NCBI GenBank assembly: GCA_903926565.1
Contig: CAIYJU010000076.1
Location: forward strand, 1 to 64,000
Length of the DNA: 64,000 nt
DNA from: an uncultured Bacteroidales bacterium
Lineage (GTDB): Bacteria; Bacteroidota; Bacteroidia; Bacteroidales; FEN-979
Direction: 5' to 3'
The notes below the pieces were generated by a model. That model did not search any database, was not told where the DNA came from, and was given only the letters and a program-made list of their open reading frames with translations. Below, in pieces: positions 19,986 to 32,588 of the stretch (its first letter is position 1; every line of letters begins with the position of its first letter). Made by a program: the position numbers and the translations under genes.

Positions 19986-20036
19986 CACCCCCTTTTGGAA
20001 GAAAAAGGTTCATTGTTTAAAATAATTGGAAGAAGC

Positions 20037-20492
20037 ATGAATACGTTAAGTTACAAGACCATAAGCGCCAACGCGGCTACCGTGACAAAAGATTGGGTGC
20101 TTATCGATGCCGAAGGTCAGGTTCTTGGCCGACTGGCAGCCAAAGTGGCCATGTTGCTGAAAGGCAAAACAAAGACCAACTACACACCGCACGTCGATTG
20201 TGGTGACAATGTTGTCATCATCAATGCTGAAAAAATTCAGCTGACCGGCAAAAAAATGGAGGATAAAATTTACCTCAGCCATACAGGTTTTCCTGGAGGA
20301 CAGAGGGAAGTGACCCCCATTAAACTGCTTGCCAAGAAACCGACAGCCGTTATTGAAAAAGCCATCAAGGGCATGCTGCCGAAGAATCGCCTGGGTCGCG
20401 AATTGTTTCGCAACCTTTACGTTTACGCGGGCACAGAGCATCTGCACAAGGCACAGCAACCGAAACCAATGAAATTAACCTCAATCAAGTAA
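20037..20492 (+). CDS. rplM: 50S ribosomal protein L13
   Basis: WVLIDAEGQVLGRLAAKVAMLLKGKTKTNYTPHVDCGDNVVIINA; start set at 20037, downstream of the promoter. Confidence 0.97.
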   Translation: MNTLSYKTISANAATVTKDWVLIDAEGQVLGRLAAKVAMLLKGKTKTNYTPHVDCGDNVVIINAEKIQLTGKKMEDKIYLSHTGFPGGQREVTPIKLLAKKPTAVIEKAIKGMLPKNRLGRELFRNLYVYAGTEHLHKAQQPKPMKLTSIK

Positions 20493-20493
20493 C

Positions 20494-20880
20494 ATGGAAG
20501 TGATTAACACCCTCGGCAGAAGAAAAACTGCCGTCGCACGAGTCTATCTGAAAGAAGGCCAGGGCATCATTACGGTGAATGGCCGTGAATTCAAGAATTA
20601 TTTTCCCACACCAATCCTCCAGTTCAAGGTTACTGAACCTTTTGAGGTGACAAACAACCAGGGCAAATACGATGTCAAGGTAAACCTTGATGGAGGTGGA
20701 ATCCGTGGTCAGGCAGAAGCACTGGCAATGGCCATTGCACGCGCACTTTGCGAAGTGAGTGAAGAACACCGGCCGGCATTAAAGGCCAAGGGACTCATGA
20801 TGCGCGACCCCCGTATGGTGGAGCGTAAGAAATTCGGCCAGAAAAAAGCCCGTAAGAGATTCCAGTTTAGTAAACGTTAG
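20494..20880 (+). CDS. rpsI: 30S ribosomal protein S9
   Basis: TLGRRKTAVARVYLKEGQGIITVNGR...KKFGQKKARKRFQFSKR. Confidence 0.98.
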   Translation: MEVINTLGRRKTAVARVYLKEGQGIITVNGREFKNYFPTPILQFKVTEPFEVTNNQGKYDVKVNLDGGGIRGQAEALAMAIARALCEVSEEHRPALKAKGLMMRDPRMVERKKFGQKKARKRFQFSKR

Positions 20881-20906
20881 TATTTTAGAATTCTTAGAAT
20901 TATTAT

Positions 20907-21833
20907 ATGTCAAGAACGAATTTTGATGCATTACTGGATGCCGGTGTCCATTTTGGTCACCTGCGCCGCAAATGGAACCCTGCGATGGCTCCCTACATCT
21001 TTATGGAACGCAATGGCATCCATATCATTGACCTTTACAAAACCATGGCCAAAGTCGATGAAGCTGCCGCAGCCATGAAACAGATTGCCAAGGCCGGTAA
21101 AAAGGTGCTTTTTGTCGCGACAAAAAAACAAGCCAAAGACATCGTTGCCGAACATGTCAAGAGAATTAACATGCCATATGTAACTGAGCGCTGGCCCGGT
21201 GGTATGCTTACAAACTTCGCCACCATTCGTAAGGCTGTTCGCAAAATGATCTCCATCGACAAGCTGATGAGCTCCCCTTCCTATACCAACCTTTCGAAAA
21301 AGGAGCGGCTTACAATCACCCGTGAACGCGCCAAACTGGAGAAGAACTTAGGTTCCATCGCCGATTTGAACCGCCTGCCTTCGGCAATCTTTATAGTTGA
21401 TATCCTGAAAGAGCATATCGCACTCGCAGAAGCAAAAAAACTGAATATTCCTACTTTCGCAATCGTAGATACGAATTCAGACCCCAGGACCGTAGATTTT
21501 CCGATTCCGGCAAATGACGATGCGTCCAAATCGATCTCCCTCATCGTTGACACAATGGTAAGGGCCATGGAAGAAGGGCTGATGGAACGTAAACTCGACC
21601 GCGATAAGAAAGAGGCCAGCGACGAACGTGGCGAAGGCGATGAACTCGAAGGCAGAATGTCGAATTTTGATGCAGATGAAGATGAAGTTGATGAAGATGG
21701 CATCAAGATCGTTAAGAAGGATTTTGTTGACACCAAGGTAGCCAAGATGAAAGGATTGGAACCTGCTCCGGATGACAACAAACCCGCCAGGAAGCGAATT
21801 TCCAAACCTGCCGGAAAAAGCAATAAAAAATAA
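20907..21833 (+). CDS. rpsB: 30S ribosomal protein S2 with extended charged C-terminus
   Basis: LLDAGVHFGHLRRKWNPAMAPYIFMERNGIHIIDLYKT; 308 aa with acidic/basic tail. Confidence 0.97.
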   Translation: MSRTNFDALLDAGVHFGHLRRKWNPAMAPYIFMERNGIHIIDLYKTMAKVDEAAAAMKQIAKAGKKVLFVATKKQAKDIVAEHVKRINMPYVTERWPGGMLTNFATIRKAVRKMISIDKLMSSPSYTNLSKKERLTITRERAKLEKNLGSIADLNRLPSAIFIVDILKEHIALAEAKKLNIPTFAIVDTNSDPRTVDFPIPANDDASKSISLIVDTMVRAMEEGLMERKLDRDKKEASDERGEGDELEGRMSNFDADEDEVDEDGIKIVKKDFVDTKVAKMKGLEPAPDDNKPARKRISKPAGKSNKK

Positions 21834-21840
21834 ATCATTC

Positions 21841-21890
21841 AGTGAATGGGAAATAGCGGAATTCAGATTTCGCTATTTTACCATTTCACT
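21841..21890 (+). promoter_or_regulatory. Imperfect hairpin in the rpsB-tsf spacer (partial terminator/attenuator candidate)
   Basis: AGTGAATGGGAAATAGCG ... CGCTATTTTACCATTTCACT complementary arms. Confidence 0.4.
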
Positions 21891-21931
21891 AACTCACCAT
21901 TTTGTTCCTAACACACAAAAAAGATTAATAT

Positions 21932-22765
21932 ATGAATATTACCGCTGCTGATGTTAATAAGTTGCGCCAGATGTCCGGTGCAGGGATGATGGATTGCAAA
22001 AAGGCCCTGCAGGAGACAGAAGGCGATTTTGATAAAGCAATCGATTATCTGCGTAAGAAAGGTCAGAAAGTTGCCGGAAAAAGAGCAGACCGTGATGCCA
22101 ATCAGGGGTTTGTTATTGCAAAAACATCAGATGATCATGCTTATGGAGCTGTCATCATGGTCAATTGTGAAACCGATTTCGTCGGAAAAACAGAGGAATT
22201 TATCAAATTTGCAAAGGATCTTCTGGATCTCGGAGTAAATAACCGTATCCATTCTGCCGCCGAACTGATGCCCATGTCTTTAGGCACAACCACTGTTGAA
22301 GAGAAATTGAATGAACTCCTTGGCAAAACAGGTGAAAAGATTCAGATCGCCCATTTTGAAGTAATCGAATCTTCTGTTGTTTTTGCCTATAACCATTTTG
22401 GTAACCGTCTTGCAACCGTCATCGGATTAAGCAATAAGGATGCAAAGAACATTTCTGAAATTGGTCATGAACTGGCCATGCAGGTTGCTGCCATGAGTCC
22501 TGTTGCCGTTGATAAGGAAAATGTAACGCAGGATGTTATTGATCGCGAGATTGAGATCGGAAAAGATATGGCACGCCAGGAGGGAAAACCTGAGGATATG
22601 GTTGAAAAAATCGCCCAGGGAAAACTGCAGAAGTTCTTTAAAGAGATGACCCTGCTCAACCAGGATTTTATCAAAGACGGAAAGAAGACCGTACGTCAGT
22701 ATATTGCTGAAAATGATAAGGATCTTACCGTAACCGGATTTAAACGCCTTCAATTGGGAGTTTAG
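21932..22765 (+). CDS. tsf: Translation elongation factor Ts
   Basis: ADVNKLRQMSGAGMMDCKKALQETEGDFDKAIDYLRKKG. Confidence 0.98.
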   Translation: MNITAADVNKLRQMSGAGMMDCKKALQETEGDFDKAIDYLRKKGQKVAGKRADRDANQGFVIAKTSDDHAYGAVIMVNCETDFVGKTEEFIKFAKDLLDLGVNNRIHSAAELMPMSLGTTTVEEKLNELLGKTGEKIQIAHFEVIESSVVFAYNHFGNRLATVIGLSNKDAKNISEIGHELAMQVAAMSPVAVDKENVTQDVIDREIEIGKDMARQEGKPEDMVEKIAQGKLQKFFKEMTLLNQDFIKDGKKTVRQYIAENDKDLTVTGFKRLQLGV

Positions 22766-22779
22766 TCTCTCTGTTTGTG

Positions 22780-22817
22780 AAAAAGGGATTATCCGGAACC
22801 CTGGATAATCCCTTTTT
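22780..22817 (+). terminator. Rho-independent terminator of tsf
   Basis: AAAAAGGGATTATCC-ggaaccct-GGATAATCCCTTTTT(T), ~15-bp perfect stem with T-run. Confidence 0.93.
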
Positions 22818-22823
22818 TATTAG

Positions 22824-22874
22824 CCTCATCCCCTGCACCCCTTCTCCTTCAGGAGAAGGGGACGGGGGTTGAGG
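22824..22874. repeat. REP-like palindromic element
   Basis: CCTCATCCCC..CCCCTTCTCCT-tc-AGGAGAAGGGG..GGGGTTGAGG; inner 11-bp perfect stem and outer ~10-bp stem with one mismatch. Confidence 0.75.
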
Positions 22875-22915
22875 TGAGTTGGTTAACTTTTGACTTTGAC
22901 TTTTGACATTCCAAT

Positions 22916-23617
22916 ATGAGTGAACCTTCAAAAAAGGAACAGGTTCGGGTGATGTTTGATGATATCTCCCATAGATATGATTTTCTCAACCATTTTCTTT
23001 CCTTAGGGATTGATAAGATCTGGCGAAGGAAACTGGTGCGCATACTGAGCAGCCATAATCCTTCCAGCGTTCTTGATGTCGCAACAGGTACAGGCGATCT
23101 GGCTATCCAGATATCTTCCATTAAGCCGAAAAAAATTATCGGAATTGATATTTCTGAGAAGATGCTTGAAATCGGCCGGCAGAAATTGATTGAAAAGGGA
23201 TTGGATCAGCTCATTACACTTAAAACGGCAGATGCGGAGAAAATCCCGTTTTCCGACAATTGTTTTGATGCTATTACAGTGGCATTTGGCGTGCGGAACT
23301 ATGAAAACCTGGAACTGGGCCTGACCGAAATGGGTCGGGTGCTCCGACCAAAAGGGATCATGCTGATTCTGGAATTTTCGCATCCGGCATCCTTCCCGAT
23401 GAAACAATTCTACGGACTCTATTCGCGTTATGTCATTCCTTTAATGGGACGCATGATATCCGGTAACAGTAAGGCATACACCTATTTGCCGGAATCGGTT
23501 GCTGCATTCCCGTCCGGAAGGAATTTTATTGAAATCCTTGATAAACTGGGATTTAAAAACACCAGGCAGGTCGTACTCAGCATGGGGATTGCCTCCATCT
23601 ATCTTGCTGAAAAATAA
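22916..23617 (+). CDS. ubiE: Demethylmenaquinone methyltransferase
   Basis: VRVMFDDISHRYDFLNHFLSLGIDKIWRRKLV; VLDVATGTGDLAI; AFGVRNYENLELGLTEMGRVLRPKG. Confidence 0.95.
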   Translation: MSEPSKKEQVRVMFDDISHRYDFLNHFLSLGIDKIWRRKLVRILSSHNPSSVLDVATGTGDLAIQISSIKPKKIIGIDISEKMLEIGRQKLIEKGLDQLITLKTADAEKIPFSDNCFDAITVAFGVRNYENLELGLTEMGRVLRPKGIMLILEFSHPASFPMKQFYGLYSRYVIPLMGRMISGNSKAYTYLPESVAAFPSGRNFIEILDKLGFKNTRQVVLSMGIASIYLAEK

Positions 23618-23665
23618 ATTTCATTATCCGTCGTTATTCTCTATCACTAACTTCACTGCGAATCA

Positions 23666-24466
23666 TTGAAGATCAATCGTATTTTTGTCGCAACCCTGCT
23701 AATTGCCGCTTTCTGCCTTCCATTCATTGGAATGAGCCAGCGGATGGTGGTTCTGAATATGCCCAGCTATGATGAGGAGAGCCTGTTCCATTTCGGATTC
23801 GTCCTTGGCGTAAACCAGAGTTTAGTGACTGTAAAACCGATCAATGATTTGAACAGGCATATGTTTGATTCAACCTATATTCCTGATATACTTCCATTAC
23901 CGGATTCAGCCAGGGTTCTTTCACTCAATTCTGATCCCATACCGGGATTCGTGATCAGCATTGTCGGTAACATGCAGATGGGAAAGCATTTTGAGTTGCA
24001 GTTTGTACCATCATTGTCATTTGGCGACCGTTCGATCATTTATGAACTTGAAACTTACCGGTACAGACCCGGAGCACCAGACCCGGTACAACGAGTGACC
24101 GTAACCAAGAAGATTCCCTCTACCTATATTAATTTTCCAATCGAAATCAAATATAAATCAGTCCGGTATAATAATTTCCGGCCATACCTCCTCGCGGGGG
24201 CGCAATATTCCCTCGACCTTGCATCACAGGCCAAGAAAAGAGAGCAGAAAAACAAGGCGGAAAAGATCGTTAAATTCAATCAGAACGACATTTATATTGA
24301 GGCAGGCGTAGGCTTTGATTTTTACAACGAGTGGTTTAAATTCGGTCTGGAATTAAAAATGATGTATGGCCTGATGGATGTGCTCAAGCGTGAAAACAAC
24401 ATCTATACCGAATCGATAGACCGTGTTAATTCGAAAATATTCCAGGTCTCATTTACCTTTGAATAA
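23666..24466 (+). CDS. porT: PorT-family outer membrane beta-barrel protein (type IX secretion)
   Basis: Position directly after ubiE, signal peptide, ~266-aa barrel pattern with HFGFVLGVNQS start and SKIFQVSFTFE end. Confidence 0.75.
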   Translation: MKINRIFVATLLIAAFCLPFIGMSQRMVVLNMPSYDEESLFHFGFVLGVNQSLVTVKPINDLNRHMFDSTYIPDILPLPDSARVLSLNSDPIPGFVISIVGNMQMGKHFELQFVPSLSFGDRSIIYELETYRYRPGAPDPVQRVTVTKKIPSTYINFPIEIKYKSVRYNNFRPYLLAGAQYSLDLASQAKKREQKNKAEKIVKFNQNDIYIEAGVGFDFYNEWFKFGLELKMMYGLMDVLKRENNIYTESIDRVNSKIFQVSFTFE

Positions 24467-24468
24467 CC

Positions 24469-24497
24469 TTGTAATCCACCTGTTTTTCTTATCTTTG
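24469..24497 (+). promoter_or_regulatory. Bacteroidota-type promoter (TTG-18 bp-TATCTTTG) for coaD
   Basis: TATCTTTG at 24490-24497, 20 bp before the ATG. Confidence 0.65.
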
Positions 24498-24517
24498 CTG
24501 GTTCAAACGAATAACAC

Positions 24518-24976
24518 ATGCAAAGAATTGCAGTCTTCCCCGGCTCCTTTGATCCAATAACCAGGGGCCATGAATCTGTAATTAAAAGAGCACTGCCCCT
24601 CTTTGACCGGCTTATCGTCGCAGTCGGTGAAAATGGAGAGAAAAAATCGTTCTTTTCCCTGGAGACCAGGCTGAAGTGGCTGAATTTAATTTTTGGCAAC
24701 GATCCCGGGATCAGGGTTACAACCTATAGTGGCCTTACCATTGATTTTTGCCGCGCCGAAAACGCAACGTTTATTTTACGCGGACTGCGTACCTCGGCTG
24801 ATTTTGAGTTTGAGCGCGGCATTGGACAGATGAACAAAATGATGTACCCCGACATTGAAACTGTGTTCCTTCTTTGCGAACCCGAATATGCGGCGCTGAG
24901 TTCCTCTATCGTCAGGGATATTATCCGCAATGGAGGGGATGTGAGGCAGTTTGTGCCCGTTGGAGTAACTTTTTAA
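24518..24976 (+). CDS. coaD: Phosphopantetheine adenylyltransferase
   Basis: AVFPGSFDPITRGHESVIKRALPLFDRLIVAVGENG; ALSSSIVRDIIRNGGDV. Confidence 0.97.
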   Translation: MQRIAVFPGSFDPITRGHESVIKRALPLFDRLIVAVGENGEKKSFFSLETRLKWLNLIFGNDPGIRVTTYSGLTIDFCRAENATFILRGLRTSADFEFERGIGQMNKMMYPDIETVFLLCEPEYAALSSSIVRDIIRNGGDVRQFVPVGVTF

Positions 24977-24999
24977 TTACGAATTTCGAAATTATAATC

Positions 25000-26433
25000 A
25001 TGAATTACCGATTGCGGATTTTAATGAAACAGGGACTAATGAAGTATGCAGGGATATTTGCATTTGTTGCCATTTTTTCCCTGATATCAAATGCTCAGAA
25101 AACAGTGCTTTCTGGTTTTGCCCCCGGTGCCGAGCGTAAGATCATCCGGATCACCACAGCAGGCGATCTGATTACTTTCTGGGAGAAACCGCTGGCAATG
25201 GCAACCGTTGATTCTACAGGTCATTTCTCATTTTCACTGAGTGTTGAGAAAACAGTCAACATCACTGTTTCCATCGATTTTCATAAAACCGAGATGTTCC
25301 TGGAGCCTTCCAGGACGTATGAAGTGCGCATCGCTCCAATGAAATATGACGAATATACGGAAGTGAACCCATTTATTCAGTCGCAAAACCTGGAGCTCGA
25401 AATCGTTGAAAAGGATCCGCAGGAACTCAATACCCTGATAGGTGAATTCAACACGATTTACAGCGGGTTCCTGATGCAGAATTTCAATGCGCTCTATCGC
25501 GAGCGCAGGAAGATTTTACTTGACACGTTTCGTTTGCAGCTCAACCAGCATTTTGGTTCGGTTAAAAATGACTTTTTTATTGATTATGCTTCCTATAAAA
25601 TTGCCTCACTGGAGCAGCTTACACAGTATTACAGCCAGGCACAGCTTGCCAGAAAATATTTCACAGAGAAGCCGATACTCTATAATAACCCCGAGTACAT
25701 GGAGTTCTTCAACAGTTTCTTTTCAAAATTCATCACTGCATCATCCAATATACTGCGAAAGGTTGATTTTAACCCGTTGTTAAAAAGTCCCGATCCCTGC
25801 AAGTCGATTATGAAAGCAATGGCGGTTGACACAATTCTCAAAAATGAACAGTTCCGTGAGCTGGTGATGCTGAAGGGACTGCTGGAGCTGTCAGGCAATG
25901 CAAATTACAGCCAGGATGACATACTTCCTGTTATCAATGGGGTAAAGGAGAAAAGTAAATTTTCCGAAAACAGGGTCATCGCAGAAGACATGATGAGTCT
26001 GCTAACTAAATTAAAACCAGGGACTAAGGCTCCTGAATTCACCTTGCTCAACCGTGACCAAAAAATGTTTTCATTAAAAAGTCTTCTGGGAAAACCGGTG
26101 GTTCTCTGTTTCTGGACCACTTATTGTGAAGGCTGCCTCTCTGAAATGGACCTGATCAGACCTTTATATGACAAATACCAGGAGAATGTTCATTTTGTCT
26201 GTGTTTCAGCAGATAAGTACTTTAGCAAAATGTTGTACTTCATTAACCTGAAGAAGGATTATGTCTGGACCTTTGTGAACATCGGCGATCAATCCGATGT
26301 ACTGAAGGATTATGATGTGCGCACCTACCCCTTGTTTGTGCTGATCGACAAGGATGGCAGGATTAATAAATATCCGGCCGGGCAACCGGGCAACGGATTG
26401 GAAACAGATTTACAAAATATACTGCAGAAATAA
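25000..26433 (+). CDS. TlpA-like thioredoxin-fold protein (redoxin domain)
   Basis: C-terminal GTKAPEFTLLNRDQKMFSLKSLLGKPVVLCFWTTYCEGCLSEMDLIRPLYDKY; start at 25000 or 25024. Confidence 0.85.
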   Translation: MNYRLRILMKQGLMKYAGIFAFVAIFSLISNAQKTVLSGFAPGAERKIIRITTAGDLITFWEKPLAMATVDSTGHFSFSLSVEKTVNITVSIDFHKTEMFLEPSRTYEVRIAPMKYDEYTEVNPFIQSQNLELEIVEKDPQELNTLIGEFNTIYSGFLMQNFNALYRERRKILLDTFRLQLNQHFGSVKNDFFIDYASYKIASLEQLTQYYSQAQLARKYFTEKPILYNNPEYMEFFNSFFSKFITASSNILRKVDFNPLLKSPDPCKSIMKAMAVDTILKNEQFRELVMLKGLLELSGNANYSQDDILPVINGVKEKSKFSENRVIAEDMMSLLTKLKPGTKAPEFTLLNRDQKMFSLKSLLGKPVVLCFWTTYCEGCLSEMDLIRPLYDKYQENVHFVCVSADKYFSKMLYFINLKKDYVWTFVNIGDQSDVLKDYDVRTYPLFVLIDKDGRINKYPAGQPGNGLETDLQNILQK

Positions 26434-26442
26434 AACCATTAT

Positions 26443-29730
<3,288 letters not shown>

Positions 29731-29756
29731 AACCGGAATTCATAATACTGTCTTGT

Positions 29757-30464
29757 ATGTTGAAATACAAAAGAATTTTATTAAAACTCTCCGGAGAGGC
29801 CCTGGAAGGCAATCAGGGTTATGGCATTGATCCTGCAAGGTTAGCCGATTATGCCGGGGAAATCAAGGAAGTGGCCGATGCAGGTGTGGAAGTTGCAGTA
29901 GTTATCGGCGGTGGAAATATTTTCAGGGGATTGCAGGGAACAAGCGAGGGGATGGATCGTGTGCAGGGTGACTACATGGGGATGCTTGCAACGGTGATCA
30001 ACAGCATGGCACTCCAGGCAGCGCTTGAAAAAGTCGGGATGCAGGTTAAACTTCTGTCCGGGTTGGCCATTGAGCCAATCTGTCAGGCCATGAGCCGGAG
30101 CAAGGCCATTGGCTGCCTGAATAAGGGACAAGTGGTTATCATTGCAGCCGGAACAGGCAATCCTTACTTTACAACCGACAGTGCTTCTGCTCTCAGGGCC
30201 ATTGAAATACAGGCAGATGCCATTTTTAAAGGAACCAGGGTTGATGGTGTTTATACCGCCGACCCTGAGAAAGACAAGACGGCAGTAAAATATACTACGC
30301 TAACCTTTGATGAAGCTTACCAGAAAGGATTGAAAATCATGGACCTCACCGCATTTACATTATGCCGTGAAAATAACATGCCGATTGTGGTATTTGATAT
30401 GAACCAGAAAGGGAACCTGATAAAACTCATCAATGGAGAGACTGTAGGAACCATTGTCAGCTGA
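29757..30464 (+). CDS. pyrH: UMP kinase
   Basis: KRILLKLSGEALEGNQGYGIDPARL; GGGNIFRG; AAGTGNPYFTTDSASALRA. Confidence 0.97.
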   Translation: MLKYKRILLKLSGEALEGNQGYGIDPARLADYAGEIKEVADAGVEVAVVIGGGNIFRGLQGTSEGMDRVQGDYMGMLATVINSMALQAALEKVGMQVKLLSGLAIEPICQAMSRSKAIGCLNKGQVVIIAAGTGNPYFTTDSASALRAIEIQADAIFKGTRVDGVYTADPEKDKTAVKYTTLTFDEAYQKGLKIMDLTAFTLCRENNMPIVVFDMNQKGNLIKLINGETVGTIVS

Positions 30465-30502
30465 TTTTTATTTGTATTTACCAATCTTAATTCTCACTCT
30501 TT

Positions 30503-31066
30503 ATGAACGAAGAAATAGAATTTACGCTTGCTGAGGCCAATGAAGGAATGTTACTGGCAGTTCAGCATCTGGAAAAGGAACTTCAGAAGTTGCGAGCCGG
30601 AAAAGCCAGTGTTCAGATGCTGGATGGCGTAAAAATTGATTATTATGGTGCCATGACGCCCATTGACCAGGCAGCCAATATCAGTACGCCTGACGGACGG
30701 CAGATCATCGTCCAGCCATGGGATAAAAGCGTTCTCGGTCTTATCGACAAAGCAATTCAGGCTGCCAACCTGGGCTTTAATCCCAAAAATGAGGGCGAAA
30801 TACTAAGGATCAGTGTTCCGCCATTGACCGAAGAACGTAGACGCGACCTGGTAAAAAAGGCCAAAGCTGAATCTGAAACCGCCAAGATCAGCATCCGAAA
30901 CATCCGGAGACTGGCCAACGAAACGGCTAAAAAGCTGAAGAAAGATGGCGTTCCTGAAGATGAAGTTGATAAGCTGGAGATTGATATCCAGAAACTTACC
31001 GATGAGCACATCGCCAAAACTGATCGTATATTTGAGGTTAAAGAGAAAGATATCATGACTGTTTAG
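30503..31066 (+). CDS. frr: Ribosome recycling factor
   Basis: LRAGKASVQMLDGVKIDYYGAMTPIDQAANISTPDGR; RISVPPLTEERRRDLVKKAK. Confidence 0.97.
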   Translation: MNEEIEFTLAEANEGMLLAVQHLEKELQKLRAGKASVQMLDGVKIDYYGAMTPIDQAANISTPDGRQIIVQPWDKSVLGLIDKAIQAANLGFNPKNEGEILRISVPPLTEERRRDLVKKAKAESETAKISIRNIRRLANETAKKLKKDGVPEDEVDKLEIDIQKLTDEHIAKTDRIFEVKEKDIMTV

Positions 31067-31196
31067 GAGTTTTCCTGGCCCTTAAACGTTCTTCGGCAGG
31101 GACATGCACCCAGGGATAGTCATCCGACGGTTTATTTAATTATTTGTCAGGTTGGCAAAAAGTGATATTTTTACACAATATTCTAAATCTGTTCCC

Positions 31197-32588
31197 ATGA
31201 AAAAGAGCATTACAATTTTAATTGTATTGGTTTTTATTGCCTTTTCAGTGAAGGCTCAAAACCCCCTTCATTGTGAAATTACAGCTGACTCGAAAGCATG
31301 TGTAAACCAGGAAGTACAGGTGGTTGATACCGGTGGTTTCGGAGTAAATGCAACCTATTTGTGGAATTTTGAAGGGGCAGTCATCATTTCCGGTTCCGGC
31401 TGCGGAACATATTATGTGAAATGGGAGACCCCGGGAGAGAAACATATCACATTAAATGTCACTTTGGGCGCATATACCTGTACTGCCACGAAAGCAGTCC
31501 TGATCGTTGCACAGCCTGGTATATTTAACATGACGGGTGGCGGTGTGATTTTTCCGGGTAATCCCGGCGTCAATGTCGGACTTTCAGGCTCAAATCCAGG
31601 GATCATATACAGGCTCAGATTCAATGGCAGTTTTACTTCCAATGTGGTGACAGGGACAGGGCAAAGCATCTCCTTCGGGTTGCAAACAGTGGCAGGTGAT
31701 TACACTTGCATCGCAAAGGTTGATGGATCCGACTGTATGCGTGAAATGGAAGGTGCTGCAATTGTAACTTCAGGGGCCTATCAGAATATCTGCATGGTAA
31801 CTTTTGACACGACATTGAGTAAAAACAAGATTATCTGGAATAAGTACCCCGGGTTTAATGTTTCTCACTTTAATATATATAAAGAGACCTATCAGAACAA
31901 TGTATTTGCAAAGATCGGCGAGGTCCCTTATTCTAGCATGAGTGTGTATGTTGACCCTACATCGGACCCGTTGGTAAAATCGGATAAATTCCGCATTTCA
32001 GCATCCTACACCACGGGAATTGAAGGAGAAAAGAGTCCTTATCACAAGACAATCCATCTGAACATCAACCCGGGAATTTCAGGGTTCAACCTGATCTGGA
32101 ACCATTATGAAGGCTTTGATTTTCTGACATACAGAATTCACCGGAAGCATTCTGAAGGTGCCTGGGAGGTCATTGATTCGGTTGCCAGCAATGTTGATTC
32201 ATATACAGATGCTTATTCAAATGCAGGTATTACCACATATTATATTGAAGTTTTAAGGCTCGAGTCCTGTCACCCATCTTTAAAAAGCGATGAAGTGCTT
32301 AGTGTCATATCAAATACGGCTGCAGCAGCACCCCTGGGAATCGGGGAAACTGGCCGGCCGGATGTCCTGACCTATCCAAACCCTGTACATGATATAGTTA
32401 ACATTGTCCTGCCGGGAAATTCTGCTTACCAGGTTGAGCTATTCAGGCCTGATGGCGTGGCTGTCTTTAAAACAACGATTACCGGCCCAAAGGCTGAAAT
32501 AAATGTATCGGGTCTTCCCAACGCCATGTATCTGCTTAAAGTTACCGGTGAAAATATAGTTTCGGTCCGTAAATTTGTGAAGAACTAA
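31197..32588 (+). CDS. Secreted protein with PKD/FN3-like regions and T9SS sorting domain
   Basis: Signal peptide (MKKSITILIVLVFIAFSVKAQ); C-terminal TYPNPVHDIVNIVLPG...MYLLKVTGENIVSVRKFVKN. Confidence 0.82.
   Translation: MKKSITILIVLVFIAFSVKAQNPLHCEITADSKACVNQEVQVVDTGGFGVNATYLWNFEGAVIISGSGCGTYYVKWETPGEKHITLNVTLGAYTCTATKAVLIVAQPGIFNMTGGGVIFPGNPGVNVGLSGSNPGIIYRLRFNGSFTSNVVTGTGQSISFGLQTVAGDYTCIAKVDGSDCMREMEGAAIVTSGAYQNICMVTFDTTLSKNKIIWNKYPGFNVSHFNIYKETYQNNVFAKIGEVPYSSMSVYVDPTSDPLVKSDKFRISASYTTGIEGEKSPYHKTIHLNINPGISGFNLIWNHYEGFDFLTYRIHRKHSEGAWEVIDSVASNVDSYTDAYSNAGITTYYIEVLRLESCHPSLKSDEVLSVISNTAAAAPLGIGETGRPDVLTYPNPVHDIVNIVLPGNSAYQVELFRPDGVAVFKTTITGPKAEINVSGLPNAMYLLKVTGENIVSVRKFVKN

Noticed and set aside
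19950-20036. Longer rplM start at 19950
   Set aside because: The TATCTTTG promoter at 19978-19985 is inside it, and L13 homology begins near MNTLSYKT (20037).
21035-21838. Serine-rich minus-strand ORFs opposite rpsB (e.g. 21281..21838)
   Set aside because: Antisense of a conserved ribosomal gene; serine-rich composition is a codon-complement artefact.
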